NCBI RefSeq assembly: GCF_010731795.1
Contig: NZ_AP022591.1
Location: 1,426,001-1,490,000, forward strand
Source of the DNA: Mycolicibacterium celeriflavum
GTDB lineage: Bacteria > Actinomycetota > Actinomycetes > Mycobacteriales > Mycobacteriaceae
Reading direction: 5' to 3'
DNA: 64,000 bases
A program made the position numbers and the translations under genes. Positions 60,515 through 64,000 of this stretch are shown here, piece after piece (the stretch's first letter is position 1; every line of letters begins with the position of its first letter). The notes under the pieces are model-generated. The model was not told where the DNA came from, made no database searches, and saw nothing but the letters and a program-made list of their open reading frames with translations.

Positions 60515-61245
60515 GGCGCCGGCACCTCGAAACCCCAGGGCAGTTCCAGGCGGTGTGCGGCAAGAAGTTCCGCATCCGAGAGGACGTCGCGGATCGGCCC
60601 GTCGGCCACAATCGCGCCGCGGTCCATCACCACCGCCCGCTCGCACAGTTGGGCGGCGTACGGCAGGTCGTGCGTGACGATCAACATCGTCGCCTCGAGG
60701 CCGGACAAGGTTTCGGCCAGTTCGCGGCGCGCTACGGGATCGAGGTTGGCCGACGGTTCGTCGAGCACGAGAATGTCGGGCGCACATGCCAGCACGGTCG
60801 CCAATGCCGCGCGGCGACGTTGGCCCGCCGACAGGTGGGTGGGGCTGCGGTTGGCCTGTTCGGTGAGCGAAACGGTCCGCAACGCCTCCCGTACCCGCGC
60901 GGCCAACTCCTCGCCGCGCAACCCGAAGTTGGCGGGGCCGAATGCCACGTCCTGGGCGACGGTCGGCATGAACAACTGGTCGTCGGGGTCCTGGAAGACG
61001 AGCCCGACGCGCCTGCGAACGTCGTGAATGGTCTTGCGCGTCAACACCGCATCGCCGATCCGTACCGTGCCCGACGTCGCGGTGAGCACACCGTTCAGAT
61101 GCAGCATCAGCGTGGTCTTGCCGGCGCCGTTGGGCCCCAACACCGCGATGCGCTCTCCATGTGCGACGGCAAGGTCGACGCCGTCGAGAGCCACCTGGCC
61201 GTCCGGGTAAACGTGGCGCAGTGCCTCGATGGTGACCGCGTTCAT
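60511..61245 (-). CDS. cbiO: cobalt/nickel ECF transporter ATPase CbiO
   Basis: A 244-residue ABC ATPase. Walker A GPNGAGKTT, Q-loop VFQDPDDQLF, signature LSAGQRRRAALATVL, Walker B ILVLDEPSANLDP, switch histidine VTHDL. The VFQDPDDQ and VAFGPANFGL strings are typical of CbiO. It powers the CbiMNQ uptake complex. It overlaps cbiQ by 4 bp (ATGA) and mtr by 4 bp at the stops. Confidence 0.94.
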   Translation of the reverse strand: MNAVTIEALRHVYPDGQVALDGVDLAVAHGERIAVLGPNGAGKTTLMLHLNGVLTATSGTVRIGDAVLTRKTIHDVRRRVGLVFQDPDDQLFMPTVAQDVAFGPANFGLRGEELAARVREALRTVSLTEQANRSPTHLSAGQRRRAALATVLACAPDILVLDEPSANLDPVARRELAETLSGLEATMLIVTHDLPYAAQLCERAVVMDRGAIVADGPIRDVLSDAELLAAHRLELPWGFEVPAP

Positions 61246-62015
61246 CGCAGCACCCACGCCGCCGTCGCGATCGCCACCGCAGCGACGGCGGGTGTCATTG
61301 CGACCACCCACTGCGACGCGGCCGCCCGCGGCGGTGCCCCGATCACCGCCAGATCTGGTGCGCTGCCGTCGAACCCGCGTGACAGCATCGCCACGTAGAC
61401 CCGCTCGCCGCGTTCGTAGGAGCGCAGGAACAATGCCCCGATCCCCTTGGCTATCGCGCCCGCCTGATGCAGGGCACGCGGCGAGTCGCCGCGCGAGAGG
61501 CGTGCCATCCGCATGCGGCTGGCCTCGCCGGTGAGCAGATCGACATAGCGGATCATCAGCACCAGCACCGAGGTCACCACGGCGGGCATTCCCAGCCTGC
61601 TCAACGCCATCGGCAGCTCGGTCGTCGACGTGGTGGCCGCCACCGTCAGCGCGGCCGCCACCCCCAACGTGCCCTTGATGACGATGCCCCACGCCGCCCA
61701 GAGTCCGGTGACCGAAAGCTGCAACCCCGCCACGTCGACACGCTCGCCGCCCTCGGCGAACGGCAGGAGCACCGCCAGAACCAGGAACGGCGTCTCGATC
61801 AGCATCCGCGGCAGGATCCATCGCAGGGGGATGCGCGCGAGCCGCCAGACGACGACGACGATCGCGGCGTAGACGGCGAAGGGCCAGAACATCTCCCGCG
61901 GCGTCGCGACCACGGCGAGCACGAACACCAGCAGGCACACGATCTTGACCTCGGCCGGGGCACGGTGCACGACGGAGTCGTCGTGCCGGTAGAGCGGATG
62001 GGCACCCGCGCCCAT
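61242..62015 (-). CDS. cbiQ: ECF transporter transmembrane subunit CbiQ
   Basis: A 257-residue membrane protein (EcfT family) with about five helices. The Ala-Arg-Gly-type coupling motifs are represented by RMRMARLSRGDSPR and AMLSRGFDG, the helices that contact the ATPases. It couples CbiO to CbiM. It follows cbiN by 2 bp. Confidence 0.92.
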   Translation of the reverse strand: MGAGAHPLYRHDDSVVHRAPAEVKIVCLLVFVLAVVATPREMFWPFAVYAAIVVVVWRLARIPLRWILPRMLIETPFLVLAVLLPFAEGGERVDVAGLQLSVTGLWAAWGIVIKGTLGVAAALTVAATTSTTELPMALSRLGMPAVVTSVLVLMIRYVDLLTGEASRMRMARLSRGDSPRALHQAGAIAKGIGALFLRSYERGERVYVAMLSRGFDGSAPDLAVIGAPPRAAASQWVVAMTPAVAAVAIATAAWVLR

Positions 62016-62017
62016 GG

Positions 62018-62377
62018 CTAGCGCCGGCTCCCGCTACTGTCGCCCGCCTTGCGGCTGCGGGCGATCAACCAGAAGACCGAGCCCGCGAGCACCACCGTCG
62101 CCAGCACGCCGATGATGCCGGCGACTCCGCCGGTCCCGTCGCGCCCTTCGATCGCGTAGTCGGCCAACGGCGAGGCCGCAAGGCTGTGTTCGTCGGCGTG
62201 CTGGGCGATGCACTCGCCGGTCAGTTCCTCGCCATCGGCGGTCTCGACGATTTCGCAGCCTCGCAGGGTCGCCGAGTCGAGCCCGTCAGGGCTCGAGCTC
62301 GCGAAGTAGGACACCACGCCGGCGATCAGCAGGGTGGCGGCGGCGAACACGGTCCAGAACCGCCAGCGTGCGCTCAT
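62018..62377 (-). CDS. cbiN: cobalt transport protein CbiN-like
   Basis: A 119-residue protein with two membrane helices (about 7-26 and 84-105) and the SSSPDGLDSATLRG loop, the PDGL signature of CbiN/PDGLE proteins. It assists metal loading of CbiM. Overlaps cbiM by 4 bp (ATGA). Confidence 0.9.
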   Translation of the reverse strand: MSARWRFWTVFAAATLLIAGVVSYFASSSPDGLDSATLRGCEIVETADGEELTGECIAQHADEHSLAASPLADYAIEGRDGTGGVAGIIGVLATVVLAGSVFWLIARSRKAGDSSGSRR

Positions 62378-63051
62378 GCCGCAACCTCCTGTCGGGTCCG
62401 TCGCAACAGGTACACCAGGTCGGGACGCGACCGCGCGACGGCCATCACGGTGACCGCGGTGATCAGCCCCTCGCCGACCCCGATCAGCGCATGAGTGCCG
62501 AACATGTATCCGGTGATGGCGCCCATCGACGTCGCTGTCGCGCCGCCGATCGCGTACTCGAGTACGAATCCCATTGCCGCACAGATCGTTCCGATCAGCG
62601 CGGCGAGGAACGCGATGACACCGAGTCCGCCCACCGGGACGTCACCCCGCCTGCGGGCCGCGGCGTAGAGCAGCACAGCCGTCGAATATCCGGCGGCCAC
62701 CCCGATCACGGCCATGTTGGTGATGTTGGTGCCCAGCGCGGTAACCCCGCCGTCGGCGAACAGCAGCGCCTGCACCACCAGCACGATCGCGATGCACAGC
62801 GCCCCGGTGTAGGGGCCGACCAGGATCGCCGCGAGGGCGCCGCCGAGCAGATGTCCGCTCACCCCCGGCAAAATCGGGAAGTTCACCATCTGCACCGCGA
62901 AGATGAATGCGGCCACCAATCCGGCCAGCGGCACCGTGCGTTCGTCGAGTTCGTTTCGCGCCTTGGACGCGCAGAATGCGACGGCCACGACGGCGATGAG
63001 GCCGAAGATGACGGAGGTCGGTGCGTTGACGATGCCGTCGCTCATGTGCAT
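62374..63051 (-). CDS. cbiM: cobalt/nickel S-component CbiM
   Basis: A 225-residue CbiM/NikM with six to seven helices. The start was set at 63051 because the family needs N-terminal Met-His (MHMSDGIVNAP), the His2 and backbone amines binding the metal; the longer frame from 63072 would bury it. NFPILPGVSGHLLGG and GPYTGALCIAIVLVVQALLFADGG are conserved, the second with the metal-site region. First gene of cbiMNQO. Cobalt or nickel cannot be separated by sequence; the nearby cobalamin genes favour cobalt. Confidence 0.94.
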   Translation of the reverse strand: MHMSDGIVNAPTSVIFGLIAVVAVAFCASKARNELDERTVPLAGLVAAFIFAVQMVNFPILPGVSGHLLGGALAAILVGPYTGALCIAIVLVVQALLFADGGVTALGTNITNMAVIGVAAGYSTAVLLYAAARRRGDVPVGGLGVIAFLAALIGTICAAMGFVLEYAIGGATATSMGAITGYMFGTHALIGVGEGLITAVTVMAVARSRPDLVYLLRRTRQEVAA

Positions 63052-63078
63052 GGCGACGTACTGGTAAGCCACTCCGCA

Positions 63079-63107
63079 ACCCTAGAACCTGGGTCGACAC
63101 CTGTCTA
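63079..63107 (-). promoter_or_regulatory. SigA-type promoter of cbiMNQO
   Basis: On the minus strand TAGACA (63102-63107, one mismatch to TTGACA) and TAGGGT (63079-63084) are 17 bp apart, the standard spacing. The start would be near 63072, giving a leader of about 20 nt. Confidence 0.6.
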
Positions 63108-63126
63108 GCTGAACAGATGTTCAGCT
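63107..63126. promoter_or_regulatory. SmtB/ArsR-type operator AGCTGAACAGATGTTCAGCT
   Basis: A perfect inverted repeat of 9 bp with 2-nt centre, at the upstream edge of the cbiMNQO -35. TGAACA-N2-TGTTCA is the hallmark of SmtB/ArsR-family metal sensors. It suggests metal-controlled expression of the transporter by a repressor not in this window. Confidence 0.65.
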
Positions 63127-63141
63127 GGAGGCGCCTTGGAG

Positions 63142-63194
63142 GTGATTTCGGTGTCGCCGGTCGCGGTTAGCGCTACCAACGACACCGAAATCGC
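63142..63194 (+). repeat. palindromic repeat family B, copy 3
   Basis: GATTTCGGTGTCG (63144-63156) and CGACACCGAAATC (63180-63192) form a perfect 13-bp stem with a 23-nt loop, between the methyltransferase stop and the cbi operator. It is the most complete of three copies. Confidence 0.72.
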
Positions 63195-63195
63195 C

Positions 63196-64000
63196 TCACC
63201 GCTTGACGGCGGTCACCAGCAGGTACTCGGCCTCCCAGAACGCCCGGGTGTCGTCGCCGTTGTTCCACTTCTCCAGGAACGCCAGGAAGTCGGCGTCCAG
63301 GGCCTCGACGCGCTGGGGGTCGTCGGCGTTGAACTTGTACGCGGCGATGGTCGGCCCGTAATTGCGCTTCCAGTACTCGCGAAACTCGGCGGCCGTCGCG
63401 CAGTGCTCGAGACGCACGGTCTGCCTGCGCATGTTCTCTTCGGCGACCCGATCGCCGAACAGCCCCCGGACATGCTCCTCGTCGCCCCACCGCGGCGGCG
63501 GGCTCGCGCCAGGGGGTGGCGGCGGCGCGTAGGGCTTCATCGTGGCGAAGAGGTTGCCGATGAAGCCCTGCGGGGTCCAGTTGATCATCCCGATGGTTCC
63601 GCCGGGTCGGACGACACGGACCATCTCGTCGGCGGTCTCCTGGTGATGGGGGGCGAACATCGCACCGACGCAGGACATCACGATGTCGAAACTGTCGTCG
63701 GCGAACGGCAACGCTTCTGCGTCGGCTTCCACCCACTCCAGGTCCACTCCGCGTTCGGCGGCGATGCGGCGTCCGGCGTCGAACAACTCCGGGGTGAGAT
63801 CGCTTGCGGTGACGACCGCGCCGAGCGCCGCAGCGGGGATCGCCGCGTTTCCAGAACCGGCCGCGACGTCGAGCACCCGATCGCCGGCTCGCACCCCGCA
63901 GGCGCGGACGAGTTCGGGCCCCAGGCCGGGGATCAGTTCCGCGGCCACGGCGGGGTAGTCGCCGGATGCCCACAGCGCACGGTGTTTGGCTTTCAACTGC
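63196..64000 (-). CDS. class I SAM-dependent methyltransferase, cut by the window end
   Basis: At least 268 residues of a methyltransferase. Motif I is VLDVAAGSGNAAIP, acidic ASDLTPE, VEADAEALPFADDSFD, then VVRPGGTIGMINWTPQGF. Its start is not in the window: the last in-frame codons read QLKAKHRALWASGDY, typical internal sequence, and the only candidate start is a TTG at 63996. The C-terminus has a helical segment (EFREYWKRNYGPTIAAYKFN). Substrate unknown. Confidence 0.85.
   Translation of the reverse strand, partial: QLKAKHRALWASGDYPAVAAELIPGLGPELVRACGVRAGDRVLDVAAGSGNAAIPAAALGAVVTASDLTPELFDAGRRIAAERGVDLEWVEADAEALPFADDSFDIVMSCVGAMFAPHHQETADEMVRVVRPGGTIGMINWTPQGFIGNLFATMKPYAPPPPPGASPPPRWGDEEHVRGLFGDRVAEENMRRQTVRLEHCATAAEFREYWKRNYGPTIAAYKFNADDPQRVEALDADFLAFLEKWNNGDDTRAFWEAEYLLVTAVKR

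Noticed and set aside
63052..63141. Cobalamin riboswitch in front of cbiM
   Set aside because: An AGCCACT string resembling a B12-box piece occurs at about 63067-63073 but on the wrong strand, and the leader from the predicted start is only about 20 nt.

Overview
The window is GC-rich, gene-dense chromosomal DNA from a mycobacterium, most likely a rapidly growing Mycolicibacterium-type species. The evidence is gene content and order. It carries mycothione reductase, the ClgR-PspA-PspM stress operon, EfpA, PptT with its antagonist PptH, mycofactocin-type SDR chemistry and both thymidylate synthases. Gene order follows the M. tuberculosis chromosome from about Rv2739c to Rv2855 with large blocks missing, and there are no PE/PPE genes, toxin-antitoxin genes or insertion sequences. 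A class A beta-lactamase sits next to ald, an arrangement I recall from fast growers and not from M. tuberculosis.

Layout. 0-5 kb: a glycosyltransferase, an EphG-like epoxide hydrolase, the envelope-stress operon clgR-pspA-pspM behind an ECF-type promoter, then pgsA3 and argA diverging from almost the same point. 5-12.4 kb: ftsK, a monooxygenase/SDR pair, rnj-dapA, thyX and a DUF4193 zinc-ribbon gene. 12.7-17.1 kb: a YcaQ-like winged-helix protein, thyA-dfrA, a dienelactone hydrolase and a CitE-like lyase. 17.1-20.2 kb: the dapB operon and an epimerase. 20.2-23 kb: aldR/ald and the beta-lactamase. 23-31 kb: pepR-pnp-rpsO-ribF, the metal regulator mntR and a small membrane protein. 29.6-32.1 kb: truB-pptT-pptH. 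32-39 kb: a DUF3558 protein, a CocE-type hydrolase, small DUF genes, a crotonase-fold protein and a methyltransferase. 36.9-44.6 kb: dinF-nrnA-rbfA-infB-ylxR-nusA-rimP. 44.7-50.7 kb: a lipoprotein/DUF4439 pair, proS and two tandem EfpA-type exporters. 50.7-58 kb: cobalamin/sirohaem genes (cysG, cobB, cobO, a chelatase), a GNAT gene and mqo. 58-64 kb: a lysophospholipase-like hydrolase, mtr, a cobalt/nickel ECF transporter cbiMNQO and a methyltransferase cut by the window edge.

How it fits together. Dihydrodipicolinate synthase and reductase (dapA, dapB) feed lysine and peptidoglycan. thyX, thyA and dfrA handle dTMP and folate. rimP through nrnA is the classical transcription/translation factor cluster. 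Cobalt uptake by cbiMNQO lies about 3 kb from cobalamin genes that use it. Where M. tuberculosis has the single-polypeptide transporter NicT after mtr, this genome has the four-gene ECF system, preceded by a promoter and a near-perfect SmtB/ArsR-type operator.

Non-coding structure. There is no gap longer than about 300 bp; the longest, 290 bp between rpsO and pnp, holds a stem-loop. Two families of short palindromic repeats are scattered between genes: family A, four copies, about 60 bp; family B, three copies, about 53 bp. About twenty genes carry a TAnnnT -10 hexamer 5-8 nt before an ATG or GTG, the pattern of leaderless mRNAs. No tRNA, rRNA, CRISPR, phage or IS element was recognised.
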